From NCBI RefSeq assembly GCF_900129305.1, contig NZ_FQVB01000008.1, positions 96,654-160,653 on the forward strand: a stretch of 64,000 nucleotides of DNA. Reading direction: 5' to 3'. The stretch is from Desulfacinum infernum DSM 9756. GTDB lineage: Bacteria; Desulfobacterota; Syntrophobacteria; Syntrophobacterales; DSM-9756. Every line of letters begins with the position of its first letter. Positions within the stretch are counted from its first letter, which is position 1. Under the pieces are notes generated by a model. That model saw nothing but the letters and a program-made list of their open reading frames with translations. It searched no databases and was not told the DNA's origin. Below, piece after piece: positions 8,459 to 16,584 of this stretch. Both the position numbers and the translations under genes were made by a program.

Positions 8459-10660
8459 TCAAGTCACGCTGAGGGGCTGTGTTCCCCCTGTGAGTCGATG
8501 GCGCAGGAGGGTGTAGCGCTGCTGGGTCTTGTCGTTTCGAACGGCGATGGCCAAGGCCTTTTTGGAACCCACCAGAATGACGAGTCTTTTGCCGCGGGTG
8601 ACCGCCGTATAGAGCAGGTTTCGCTGAAGCATCATGAAGTGCTGGGTGAGCAGCGGGACCACCACGGCCGGATATTCGCTCCCCTGGGACTTGTGGACGC
8701 TGATGACGTAGGCGTGCACCAGCTCGTCCAGCTCCGAGAAGTCGTAGCTGATGAGTCGCCCGTCCATGCGCACACGGATTTCCTGGTTTTCCTCGTCCAC
8801 GGCGGCGATCCTGCCCAAGTCTCCGTTGAAGACCTCCTTGTCGTAGTTGTTCCGGATCTGCATCACCTTGTCTCCCACCCGGTAGATGCGCCCGCCCCGT
8901 TCCATGGCCCGGCCCTTGGGGTTCAGCGCCTCCTGCAGAGCGTGGTTGAGGCGCTGGGCGCCCACGGCACCCCGGTGCATGGGGCTCAGCACCTGGATGT
9001 CGTCGATGGGATGGAGTCGGAACCGCGACGGGATCCTTTCGGCGCACAGGCGCACCAGGATCTCCACCACCGCTTCCGGGTCGTCCTTTTCGATGAAGTA
9101 GAAGTCGGACAGGCGATCGGGATCCCTGTGAAGATAGGGGAACTCTCCGCTTCGAATGCGATGGGCGTTGACCACGATCAGACTCTTTCTGGCCTGCCGG
9201 AAAATCTCCGTGAGACGCACCACGGGGAAGGCACCGCAGCCGATGAGATCCTCCAGAACACTTCCGGCTCCCACCGAAGGCAGCTGGTCCACGTCGCCCA
9301 CCAGGACCAGGGTGGCCTTGGGCGGCACGGCCTTGAGCAGGTGGTGGGTGAGAAGGGTATCCAGCATGGAGGCTTCATCCACGATGATGCAGTCGGCGTT
9401 GAGCGGCTTTTGTTCGTTTCTCTGGAAGCCTCCCGCCTGCGGGCTGAATTCCAGAAGCCGGTGAATGGTGGCGGCCGGATGTCCCGTGGCTTCGGAAAGC
9501 CGCTTGGCGGCGCGGCCTGTGGGAGCCGCCAGGCACAGCCTTGCACCCAAGCTTCGGTAGGCGGCGCAGATGGCTTGAACCAGGGTGGTTTTGCCTGTCC
9601 CGGGCCCTCCCGTGATGACCACCACCTTTCCCGTGAGCGCCTGAAGGACCGCCTCTTCCTGCTGCGGTGCCAGTTCCACGGGAAGGGAGCTCCGGACCTG
9701 GGTGAGCACCTGCCGGGCCGTTTCCGGCTTGATCCTCTTGGGAACCGCCGCCAGGTGTTTCAGGCGCTGGGCGATCTGGGTCTCCGCGCTGTAGTAGCCC
9801 CGCAGATAAACCGCCTGGGAATCGTGAAAACTTTCGGCGGCTTCCCCGGTCAAAGGCTGGATCACGACCCGTCCGTCGGCGGCCAGCCGGGCCAGCGCCT
9901 CTCCCAAAGTCTCCCGGGAACATTCCAGGAGTTCTCTTCCCTGATCCAGCAACAGGTTCCTGGGCAGGCACACGTGCCCGTCTTCCGTGGCGCGAAAGAG
10001 GACGTAGTGGAGACCGGCCTCGGCCCGAAGGGGCGAGTCCTTGTCGAAGCCCAGGTTCGCGGCGATCTTGTCCGCCGTGACGAACCCGATGCCGTGAACG
10101 TCCATGGCCAGGCGATACGGGTTTTCACGGAGCACCTGGAGGGATTCCCGGCCGTAGTGCTTGAAGATCCGCGTGGCGTAGGCCGCGCTCACCCCGTGGG
10201 AGCGAAGGAAGATCATCACCTCCCGGATTTCTTTCTGGTCCTCCCAGGCCTTGAGGATCTGCCGGAGGCGTTTGGGTCCGATCCCTTCCACCTCCAGCAG
10301 GCGTTCCGGATCCTGGTCGATCACCTCCAGGGTGGCCTTGCCGAAGGCGTTGACGATCCGCTTGGCCATGACCGGCCCGATCCCCTTGATGAGGCCCGAG
10401 CCCAGGTATTTTCGGATGCCCTCCACGGTGTCGGGTGACAGGGTTTCGTAGTGTTCCGCCTTGAACCGCTCCCCGTACTTGGGATGCATGCCCCAGGATC
10501 CTCGAAGCCTGAGGATCTCCCCGGGGGTTGCGGACGCAAAGGAGCCCACCACCGTCACCAGGTCCCGGCGGCCCTTCACCTTGAGCTTCAACACACTGTA
10601 GCCGTCTTCTTCGCTGGTGAACGTCACCCGTTCGATCTGGCCTTGTATCGTATCGTTCAT
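8459..10660 (-). CDS. recD2: RecD2-type ATP-dependent DNA helicase
   Basis: A 733-residue 5'-3' superfamily 1B helicase. The N-terminal OB-like domain and helix-hairpin-helix repeats (for example LLEVEGIGPKRLRQILKAW) mark the RecBC-independent RecD2 subgroup. The motor shows Walker A VVITGGPGTGKTTLVQAI, Walker B IIVDEASMLDTLLTHHLL and a C-terminal VHAYVISVHKSQGSEYPAVV motif. It would act in replication-fork maintenance and repair. The start ATG 10658-10660 has AGGGAGC upstream. It diverges from a small ORF at 10753, and the intervening 92 bases contain a strong rightward promoter. Length is normal for the family. Confidence 0.95.
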   Translation of the reverse strand: MNDTIQGQIERVTFTSEEDGYSVLKLKVKGRRDLVTVVGSFASATPGEILRLRGSWGMHPKYGERFKAEHYETLSPDTVEGIRKYLGSGLIKGIGPVMAKRIVNAFGKATLEVIDQDPERLLEVEGIGPKRLRQILKAWEDQKEIREVMIFLRSHGVSAAYATRIFKHYGRESLQVLRENPYRLAMDVHGIGFVTADKIAANLGFDKDSPLRAEAGLHYVLFRATEDGHVCLPRNLLLDQGRELLECSRETLGEALARLAADGRVVIQPLTGEAAESFHDSQAVYLRGYYSAETQIAQRLKHLAAVPKRIKPETARQVLTQVRSSLPVELAPQQEEAVLQALTGKVVVITGGPGTGKTTLVQAICAAYRSLGARLCLAAPTGRAAKRLSEATGHPAATIHRLLEFSPQAGGFQRNEQKPLNADCIIVDEASMLDTLLTHHLLKAVPPKATLVLVGDVDQLPSVGAGSVLEDLIGCGAFPVVRLTEIFRQARKSLIVVNAHRIRSGEFPYLHRDPDRLSDFYFIEKDDPEAVVEILVRLCAERIPSRFRLHPIDDIQVLSPMHRGAVGAQRLNHALQEALNPKGRAMERGGRIYRVGDKVMQIRNNYDKEVFNGDLGRIAAVDEENQEIRVRMDGRLISYDFSELDELVHAYVISVHKSQGSEYPAVVVPLLTQHFMMLQRNLLYTAVTRGKRLVILVGSKKALAIAVRNDKTQQRYTLLRHRLTGGTQPLSVT

Positions 10661-10684
10661 CCGGTGCGGCTCCCTAGCGATTTT

Positions 10685-10712
10685 TTGACAAAACCCGGCA
10701 GGTTGTTAGAAT
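10685..10712 (+). promoter_or_regulatory. Strong sigma-70-like promoter
   Basis: TTGACA and TAGAAT are separated by 16 bases. This is the best consensus promoter in the window, ending 40 bases before the small ORF at 10753 and close to its GAGGAGG ribosome-binding site. Confidence 0.65.
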
Positions 10713-10752
10713 ATCACCGGAACGTGCCGCATTCCAGAAGAGGAGGGCGCAC

Positions 10753-10989
10753 ATGTCTCTCTACATCAAGACGGAAGACTACCGCAAATACGGAATCAAC
10801 AAGACGTCGGACCTGGAGCGGGTGCGAGCCGTGGTGCAGCAGGAGCTCAACATCGCCCCTCTCTTCGTGAGTTTCGTCAATCGCCGGGAGTTCATCCGCG
10901 TGGATTTCGTGAGGCCCCGCCGCCGGCGTCGGCGGCCCCGCGGAAGAAAGCACGGCGGCCGTTCGCCGCACCGGCGGACGGGGACGTGA
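10753..10989 (+). CDS. Small uncharacterised protein with Arg-rich tail
   Basis: A 78-residue ORF with a strong ribosome-binding site (GAGGAGG) behind a near-consensus promoter, so it is probably expressed. The first 55 residues (MSLYIKTEDYRKYGINKTSD onward) look like a normal mixed-composition domain. The last 25 residues are almost all Arg, Pro, Gly and His. The +1 frame over the same stretch would read as an Ala/Pro-rich tail, so either a frameshift or genuine basic nucleic-acid-binding tail is possible. I do not recognise the family and propose no function. Confidence 0.55.
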   Translation: MSLYIKTEDYRKYGINKTSDLERVRAVVQQELNIAPLFVSFVNRREFIRVDFVRPRRRRRRPRGRKHGGRSPHRRTGT

Positions 10990-11077
10990 TCCGGCGGGCC
11001 ATGGATTGCCGGCCGCCATGTCGCGACATGCCGCGGAAACCCGTCGGCCGGGTGAAAGGTATATGGGGGATACGATC

Positions 11078-11302
11078 ATGACAAAGGACGACTTGCGGGG
11101 AGAGATGGGCAAGCTGAGCCTTTCGGAAAAAATCCTGCTTGTTCAGGATCTCTGGGATAGTATAGCAGGCGATGCTCTCAATGTATCTGTTTTGGAATCT
11201 CAAAAGGCGGAACTGGACAAGCGAATATCCAGTTGGGACGCATCTCCAGGCGAAGGTTCTGAATGGCCTGAGGTCTACCGGAGGGTCAAGTCCTCCAAAT
11301 GA
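11078..11302 (+). CDS. Addiction-module antitoxin (short unstable antitoxin family)
   Basis: A 74-residue protein with the pattern of small RelB-like antitoxins of the PF09720 type. GKLSLSEKILLVQDLWDSIA is a characteristic N-terminal helix, and the C-terminus is acidic and tryptophan-containing, ending EVYRRVKSSK. It overlaps the toxin gene by four bases (ATGA at 11299-11302), the usual antitoxin-first arrangement. The start is placed at ATG 11078; an in-frame ATG at 11063 would add five residues. It probably neutralises the downstream ribonuclease or gyrase toxin and autoregulates the operon, which is family knowledge. Confidence 0.8.
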   Translation: MTKDDLRGEMGKLSLSEKILLVQDLWDSIAGDALNVSVLESQKAELDKRISSWDASPGEGSEWPEVYRRVKSSK

Positions 11303-11628
11303 ACATCCGGCTTGTGATTCGTCCCGAGGCGGAGAGGGATATCCAGGAAGCCTATCTCTGGTACGAAAAGCGGAGGGAAGGCCTCGGTGAAGACTTTCTT
11401 CTCTGCGTGGAAGAAGGGCTTTCCAAGATAATGAGAAGCCCTCACATGTACCCTGTTGTGTATCGAGGGGTGAGGCGTCTTCTTGTTCGCAGATTCCCAT
11501 ACGGTATCTTCTACGTGATCCGGGAGGAGTTGATCTCGGTTTTGGCTGTTTTGCATGGACATCGGGACCCTGATCGATGGCGGCAACGGGCGACCCATGA
11601 GGTCAGAGGAGATCCAAAAACCACTTGA
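11299..11628 (+). CDS. ParE/RelE-family toxin
   Basis: A 109-residue toxin of the RelE/ParE superfamily. The sequence begins NIRLVIRPEAERDIQEAYLW and contains RFPYGIFYVIREELISVLAV, the central strand pair typical of the family, followed by HGHRDPDRWRQR near the C-terminus. The target (gyrase for ParE, ribosome-bound mRNA for RelE) cannot be told from sequence, though the E-A-E-R-D-I opening favours a ParE-like member. Its stop codon lies inside the -35 element of the trp operon promoter, so the toxin gene ends exactly where trp control begins. Confidence 0.85.
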   Translation: MNIRLVIRPEAERDIQEAYLWYEKRREGLGEDFLLCVEEGLSKIMRSPHMYPVVYRGVRRLLVRRFPYGIFYVIREELISVLAVLHGHRDPDRWRQRATHEVRGDPKTT

Positions 11629-11652
11629 CAAGGATCGATGGTTGCGTTTAGC
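11625..11652 (+). promoter_or_regulatory. trp operon promoter candidate
   Basis: A perfect TTGACA -35 is followed after 16 bases by TTTAGC, a weak -10. A start near 11660 would give a leader of about 270 bases before aroF that contains trpL and the attenuator. The -35 overlaps the toxin stop codon. Confidence 0.5.
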
Positions 11653-11700
11653 GTTCCTGGAAATCAAAAGGAGCTGCCCAGAGATCCGGAAAAGACTGAG

Positions 11701-11793
11701 ATGAAAAACATTAATCAGGAAAACCGAAATTTTTGGTGGTGCTGGTGGTGGTGCGACCCTGACGGGTGTGCCGACGGGATCGTATCGGGCTAG
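11701..11793 (+). CDS. trpL: trp operon leader peptide
   Basis: A 30-residue ORF whose residues 12-18 read WWCWWWC: five Trp codons (TGG) within seven. It lies between the promoter candidate and a perfect terminator hairpin, directly upstream of aroF and trpE. This is the classical arrangement for ribosome-mediated attenuation: a ribosome stalled at the Trp codons when charged tRNA-Trp is scarce would prevent terminator formation. The repeat GCTGGTGGT (11741-11749) within the Trp codons can pair over nine bases with ACCACCAGC (11794-11802) just after the stop, giving the expected 1:2 pause hairpin. The ribosome-binding site is weak (GGAAAAG). Confidence 0.88.
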   Translation: MKNINQENRNFWWCWWWCDPDGCADGIVSG

Positions 11794-11816
11794 ACCACCA
11801 GCCTGATGGAGATGCC

Positions 11817-11850
11817 AAGACCGTGGGCCACCCGGCCCACGGTCTTTTTT
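11817..11850 (+). terminator. trp attenuator terminator
   Basis: A perfect 13-bp stem (AAGACCGTGGGCC paired with GGCCCACGGTCTT), a four-base ACCC loop and a run of six T. It lies 24 bases after the trpL stop and 80 bases before aroF. Confidence 0.9.
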
Positions 11851-11929
11851 ATTGCAGCAGAGGCCGTGGGAAATATCCCCCGGCCTTTTTTGTTGGGTTC
11901 GAGAATCGGGGAGCAAAGGAGAGAGGGAC

Positions 11930-12982
11930 ATGTTGATCGTCATGCACAAGGGAGCCGGAGAGGAAGAGGTGGCGAAGGTGGTGCAGGCCATCGAAGCCCG
12001 GGGACTCGGCGCCCGGCCCATCCCGGGCGGAGAGCGGGTGGCCATCGGCATCCTGCACAACCGGGGGCCCGTGGATCCCAACTGGGTTCTCGGTCTTCCG
12101 GGCGTGAAGGAAGCCATCCCGGTGACGCGCCCTTACAAGCTGGTGAGCCGGGAGTTCCACCCGGAAGACACGGTGATCCGCGTGGGCGACGTGAGTATAG
12201 GAAACGGCGGACTGGTGCTCATCGCGGGACCGTGCGCCATCGAAAGCGAGGAGCAGGCGCTCACCATCGCCCGCCACGTCAAGGAAGCCGGCGCCCAACT
12301 TTTCCGGGGCGGCGCCTTCAAGCCGCGCACGTCCCCCTATTCCTTCCAGGGGTTGGGGGAGGAAGCCCTTCGAATTCTCAAGAAGGTGCGCCAGGAAACG
12401 GGGATGCCCGTGGTGACGGAAGCCCTGGACCACACCGTTTACGACCTGGTGGAGGAAGCCGCGGACATCGTCCAGATCGGCGCCCGCAACATGCAAAACT
12501 TCAGCCTGCTCCGCCGAGCCGGCCAATCCCGAAAGCCCGTGCTGCTCAAGCGCGGCATGTCCGCCACCCTGGATGAGTGGCTCATGGCTGCCGAGTACAT
12601 CCTGGAAGGGGGCAATCCCCACGTGATCCTCTGCGAACGGGGCATCCGCACCTTCGCCCACCACAGCCGAAACACCCTGGACCTTTCCGCCGTGCCGGTG
12701 GTGCGCAAGGAAAGCCATCTGCCCATCATCGTGGATCCCAGCCACGCCTGCGGGCGCAGAAACCAGGTCATCCCGCTGAGCCGCGCCGCTGTGGCGGTGG
12801 GAGCCAACGGCCTCATGGTGGAGGTGCACCACAAGCCGGACGAGGCCTTGAGCGACGGCGCCCAGTCCCTTTACCCGGAACAGTTCCGGCGGTTATGCCG
12901 CGAAATCGAGCCGCTCATAGGACTCTACTCGGGAGCCCCGGACGGCTCCTTTGCCGCCGAACGAAGTTCGTCACGCCTGTAG
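11930..12982 (+). CDS. aroF: 3-deoxy-7-phosphoheptulonate synthase (DAHP synthase)
   Basis: Condenses PEP and erythrose 4-phosphate to DAHP, the first step of the shikimate pathway. The 350-residue protein is the TM0343-like type I-beta form. Residues 1-70 (MLIVMHKGAGEEEVAKVVQA onward) are an N-terminal ferredoxin-like regulatory domain. The barrel follows with LVLIAGPCAIESEEQAL, FRGGAFKPRTSPYSFQG, LLKRGMSATLDEWLMAAEYI and IIVDPSHACGRR. The start ATG 11930 is preceded by AAGGAGAG; the open frame extends back to 11852 but would run through the terminator region. It is the first structural gene of the trp operon, so entry to the pathway is under tryptophan control here. Confidence 0.95.
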   Translation: MLIVMHKGAGEEEVAKVVQAIEARGLGARPIPGGERVAIGILHNRGPVDPNWVLGLPGVKEAIPVTRPYKLVSREFHPEDTVIRVGDVSIGNGGLVLIAGPCAIESEEQALTIARHVKEAGAQLFRGGAFKPRTSPYSFQGLGEEALRILKKVRQETGMPVVTEALDHTVYDLVEEAADIVQIGARNMQNFSLLRRAGQSRKPVLLKRGMSATLDEWLMAAEYILEGGNPHVILCERGIRTFAHHSRNTLDLSAVPVVRKESHLPIIVDPSHACGRRNQVIPLSRAAVAVGANGLMVEVHHKPDEALSDGAQSLYPEQFRRLCREIEPLIGLYSGAPDGSFAAERSSSRL

Positions 12983-13019
12983 CATCCGGCGAGAGCGCCT
13001 TGGAGAGGAATGAGCCGCC

Positions 13020-14531
13020 ATGCGATTGCACTACTTTCCCGAAAAGGAAGAATTCACCTCCCTGATGACCCGGGGGAATCTGGTCCCCGTCTGTTGTGAA
13101 ATCCTGGCTGATACGGAAACACCCGTGTCGGCTCTGGCCAAGATTCGAAAATCCGGCCGCCCGGCCTTCCTCCTGGAAAGCGTGGAAGGGGGCGAGCGCT
13201 GGGGGCGGTACAGCTTCCTGGGGGCTTCCGCCGGCCGGCGCATCCGCATCACCCGCGATCACGTGGAGATCGAGAAGGGCGAAGATCTGCAACGAATTCC
13301 CCACGGCGGGGATCCGTTCCGGGTCCTTCGTGACTTCATGGCCCGCTACCGTCCCGTGTCCGTCGCCCGGCTTCCCCGTTTCTGGGGCGGACTGGTGGGG
13401 GTTTTCGATTACGAAACGGTTTCCTTTTTTGAGAAGATCCCCCACACCGTTTCCCCTGAAAGGCCCCTGGTGCAGTTGATCGAAACCGACGAACTGCTCA
13501 TCTTCGACAACGTCCGCCACACCCTGACCCTCGTGGTGCCGGTCTATTGTCCGGACGGACCCGCACAGGCTTCTGTCCTCTACGACCAGGCCCGATCCCG
13601 TTTGGAGTCCCTGATCGATCTGCTGGAGGCGCCTTCGGCCCAAGGGAGGGCCCCGGTGGATTTTGCCCTCGTGCCCCGGTCTTTTCAGGCCGTGATCCCG
13701 GAAGCCGCCTTCTTGGAGAAGGTGGAGCGGATCAAGCGATACATCACGGCCGGGGACGTGATCCAAACGGTGTTGTCCCAGCCCTTCGTCATGGAGCCGG
13801 CGCCCGACCCGTGGTTCCTCTACCGCGCCCAGCGCTACGTGAACCCGTCCCCCTACATGTTCTTCCTGGAGCTGGACGAACGGATCCTCGTGGGATCTTC
13901 GCCGGAAACCATGGTGCGGCTCGAAAACGGCGTGGCCACCTTGAGGCCCATCGCCGGCACGAGACCCCGGGGCGCCTCGGAACAGGAAGACAGGAAACTG
14001 GCCGACGAGCTGCTCCAGGACCCCAAGGAGCGGGCCGAACACCTGATGCTCGTGGACCTGGGCCGAAACGACCTTGGCCGTGTGGCGGAAGTGGGCACCG
14101 TGCAGGTGACCGACCTCATGGTGGTGGAACGCTATTCCCACGTGATGCACCTGGTGTCCAACATCACCTGCGATCTGGTGCGGGACGCCGACGCCTGGGA
14201 CCTTCTTCGGGCCACCTTCCCCGCCGGGACTTTGACCGGGGCCCCCAAGATCCGGGCCATGGAGATCATCGCCGAACTGGAAGAGGCGCCCCGCGGCGCC
14301 TACGGGGGCGCGGTGGGCTACGTCTCCTTTACGGGCAACATGGATCTGGCCATCACCATCCGCACGGCCTGCCTGGAAAACGGACGGATGACGGTGCAGG
14401 CGGGAGCCGGGATCGTGGCCGATTCCGTGCCGGAGCGGGAATACCAGGAGACGGTGAACAAGGCCAAGGCGCTCCAAAGGGCCGTGGAGCTGCTCCACGG
14501 TGCCGCCGGCCGGAACGGAGGAACGCTATGA
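13020..14531 (+). CDS. trpE: Anthranilate synthase component I
   Basis: Converts chorismate to anthranilate using ammonia delivered by TrpG. The 503-residue protein has the N-terminal feedback site FLLESVEGGERWGRYSFLG (LLES motif that binds Trp). The chorismate-binding core has SSPETMVRLENG, PIAGTRPRG, LVDLGRNDLGRV and AGTLTGAPKIRAMEII. Length and motifs are normal, so end-product inhibition is expected in addition to attenuation. The ATG follows aroF by 37 bases. The stop overlaps the trpG start (ATGA at 14528-14531). Confidence 0.97.
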   Translation: MRLHYFPEKEEFTSLMTRGNLVPVCCEILADTETPVSALAKIRKSGRPAFLLESVEGGERWGRYSFLGASAGRRIRITRDHVEIEKGEDLQRIPHGGDPFRVLRDFMARYRPVSVARLPRFWGGLVGVFDYETVSFFEKIPHTVSPERPLVQLIETDELLIFDNVRHTLTLVVPVYCPDGPAQASVLYDQARSRLESLIDLLEAPSAQGRAPVDFALVPRSFQAVIPEAAFLEKVERIKRYITAGDVIQTVLSQPFVMEPAPDPWFLYRAQRYVNPSPYMFFLELDERILVGSSPETMVRLENGVATLRPIAGTRPRGASEQEDRKLADELLQDPKERAEHLMLVDLGRNDLGRVAEVGTVQVTDLMVVERYSHVMHLVSNITCDLVRDADAWDLLRATFPAGTLTGAPKIRAMEIIAELEEAPRGAYGGAVGYVSFTGNMDLAITIRTACLENGRMTVQAGAGIVADSVPEREYQETVNKAKALQRAVELLHGAAGRNGGTL

Positions 14532-15130
14532 TCGTCATGATCGACAATTACGACTCCTTTACCTACAACCTGGTTCAGTACCTGCGCATGCTGGGAACCG
14601 AAGTGCGGGTGGTTCGAAACGACGCGGTCTCGGTGGACGAGGTCCTGTCCTGGGAGCCCGACGGGATCGTCATCTCCCCGGGTCCCGGCAGGCCGGAAGA
14701 TGCGGGCATCTCGGTGGACCTCATACGGGCCGCGGGGCCGACCGTGCCCATCCTGGGCGTGTGCCTGGGACACCAGGCCATCGCCGTGGCTTTCGGGGGA
14801 CGGGTGGGGCCCGCTCGCTCTCTCATGCACGGAAAGACCTCCATGGTGACCCCGGACGGCCGCGGGATCTACCGCGGCGTCAAGGGGGCGTTCCAGGCCA
14901 TGCGCTACCACTCCCTGGCGGTGGATCCGGCCCACCTTCCGTCGTGCCTGGAAGTGAGCGCTCGGGCCGACGACGGAGAAATCATGGGAATCCGCCACAA
15001 GCACCGTCCGTGCGAAGGTATCCAGTTTCACCCCGAATCCATCATGACCCCCGTGGGGAAAAGGCTGCTCAGAAATTTCGTGAACGGATTCGCTCCGAAC
15101 GAGACCCGGGCCGCATCGGGAGCGGCCTGA
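14528..15130 (+). CDS. trpG: Anthranilate synthase component II (glutamine amidotransferase)
   Basis: A 200-residue class I glutamine amidotransferase that supplies ammonia to TrpE. Motifs: MIDNYDSFTYNLVQYL, VISPGPGRPEDAG, the catalytic Cys in LGVCLGHQAI, and the His/Glu dyad in GIQFHPESIM. It is a stand-alone subunit, not fused to trpD as in enteric bacteria. It overlaps trpE by four bases. The 195 bases to trpD contain a G+C palindrome at 15228-15253. Confidence 0.97.
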   Translation: MIVMIDNYDSFTYNLVQYLRMLGTEVRVVRNDAVSVDEVLSWEPDGIVISPGPGRPEDAGISVDLIRAAGPTVPILGVCLGHQAIAVAFGGRVGPARSLMHGKTSMVTPDGRGIYRGVKGAFQAMRYHSLAVDPAHLPSCLEVSARADDGEIMGIRHKHRPCEGIQFHPESIMTPVGKRLLRNFVNGFAPNETRAASGAA

Positions 15131-15227
15131 AGGAGTCGAAACTCTACATTGGACGATTCTTTCTTAGGGGGCGTCAGGGGAGGGCGGGCGTAAGACCGAT
15201 CCCTGCCAAAACCCATTGACCCTTTGG

Positions 15228-15253
15228 GTAGGGGCGGGGTTTATCCCCGCCCG
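15228..15253. repeat. Short G+C palindrome
   Basis: Member of the GTAGGGGCGGGGTTTATCCC-type family, here in the trpG-trpD spacer. It has no T-run, so it is not an obvious terminator. Confidence 0.65.
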
Positions 15254-15325
15254 CTGACCGTGCGCTGCTAGAGACTGCCGATGAAAATGCGCTTGGTTTA
15301 GGCAAGAGAAAAGGAGGAAGACGCC

Positions 15326-16339
15326 GTGTTCCAGGAAAGCCTGAAAAAGCTCACCTCCCGGGTGGATCTTGCGGAAGAGGAGACGAGCGTGGTCATGGAG
15401 GCGCTCATGTCGGGCGAATTGACCGAAGCCCAGATCGGGGCCTTCATGGCCGCCCTGGCCACCAAGGGCGAAACCTTCGCGGAACTGGCCGGAGCCGCCC
15501 GGACCATGCGCCGCAAGGCCCACCGCATCCAGGTGTCGTCTCCCACGGTCGTGGACACCTGCGGGACGGGGGGCGACGGGGCCCACACCTTCAACATCTC
15601 CACCACGGCGGCCTTCGTGGTGGCCGGATGCGGAGTGACCGTGGCCAAGCACGGAAACCGGTCCGTTTCCAGCCGATGCGGCAGCGCCGACGTGCTGGAG
15701 GCCCTGGGGGTGCGCCTGGACGTGGACCCGGAGATCGTGGAAGAGGGCATCGGAGAAATCGGCATCGGGTTCCTCTTCGCGCCCCTCTACCACGGAGCCA
15801 TGAAGTATGCCGCGAAGCCCCGCAGAGAGCTGGGCATCCGCTCCATCTTCAACATGCTGGGGCCGCTCACCAACCCGGCCGGAGCCAACTGCCAGGTGCT
15901 GGGCGTCTACGCGCCCGAGCTCACGGAGATGTTCGCCCAGGCCCTGAAACTGCTGGGAGCCCGCCGCGCCTTCGTGGTCCACGGCCACGACGGACTGGAC
16001 GAGATCACCGTGTGCGCTCCCACCCGGGTGACCGAACTGAACGACGGCCTCATCCGCACCTACGACCTGGACCCCGAGATGATCCTGGGACGCACGGCCG
16101 ATCCCGACGACCTGGCGGGAGGATCGGCCGATGACAACGCCCGAATCACTCGGGCGATCCTGGAAGGCGAGAAGAGCCCACGCCGGGACGTGGTGGTCCT
16201 GAACGCCGCGGCGGCTCTCGTGGCCGCCGGCGTGGCCCAAGACTTTCCGCAAGGGGTGAAAAAGGCGGAGGAAGCCATCGACAGCGGCGCCGCCAAGGCC
16301 AAGCTGGACGCTCTGATCCGCTTCAGCCAGGAATCGTGA
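15326..16339 (+). CDS. trpD: Anthranilate phosphoribosyltransferase
   Basis: Transfers phosphoribosyl from PRPP to anthranilate. The 337-residue protein has the PRPP loop DTCGTGGDGAHTFNIST, the KHGNRSVSSRCGSADVLEAL block and the late DDLAGGSADDNARI acidic metal site. The start is GTG at 15326 behind a strong AAGGAGG. The stop TGA is itself part of the first copies of a GTGAATC heptamer array, so the gene runs straight into the repeat. Confidence 0.96.
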   Translation: MFQESLKKLTSRVDLAEEETSVVMEALMSGELTEAQIGAFMAALATKGETFAELAGAARTMRRKAHRIQVSSPTVVDTCGTGGDGAHTFNISTTAAFVVAGCGVTVAKHGNRSVSSRCGSADVLEALGVRLDVDPEIVEEGIGEIGIGFLFAPLYHGAMKYAAKPRRELGIRSIFNMLGPLTNPAGANCQVLGVYAPELTEMFAQALKLLGARRAFVVHGHDGLDEITVCAPTRVTELNDGLIRTYDLDPEMILGRTADPDDLAGGSADDNARITRAILEGEKSPRRDVVVLNAAAALVAAGVAQDFPQGVKKAEEAIDSGAAKAKLDALIRFSQES

Positions 16340-16569
16340 ATCGTGAATCGTGAATCGTGAATCGTGAATCGTGAATCGTGAATCGTGAATCGTGAATCGT
16401 GATGAGTGATGAGTGATGAGTGATGAGTGATGAGTGATGAGTGATGGGGCGGCGGGGCGGAACTTTTCTCCCCCCTTTTTCAAAAGGGGGGGATTGCCCG
16501 ATAGCTGAAAACCGACAACTGAGAGCTGAGAGCTGACAGCTGACAGCTGAGAGCTGAAAGCTGACAGCT
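16330..16569 (+). repeat. Heptamer-array element (a), trpD-trpC spacer
   Basis: In order: about nine GTGAATC units, about six GTGATGA units, a CCCCCCTTTTT-C-AAAAGGGGGG hairpin (16470-16491), then AACTGAG/AGCTGAC units up to the trpC ribosome-binding region. All tandem units are 7 bp. Confidence 0.9.
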
Positions 16570-16584
16570 CCCGTTTGGAGATCC

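Noticed and set aside
16330..16569. CRISPR array
   Set aside because: Units are 7 bp with no spacers; direct repeats of 23-40 bp with unique spacers are absent here and elsewhere in the window.
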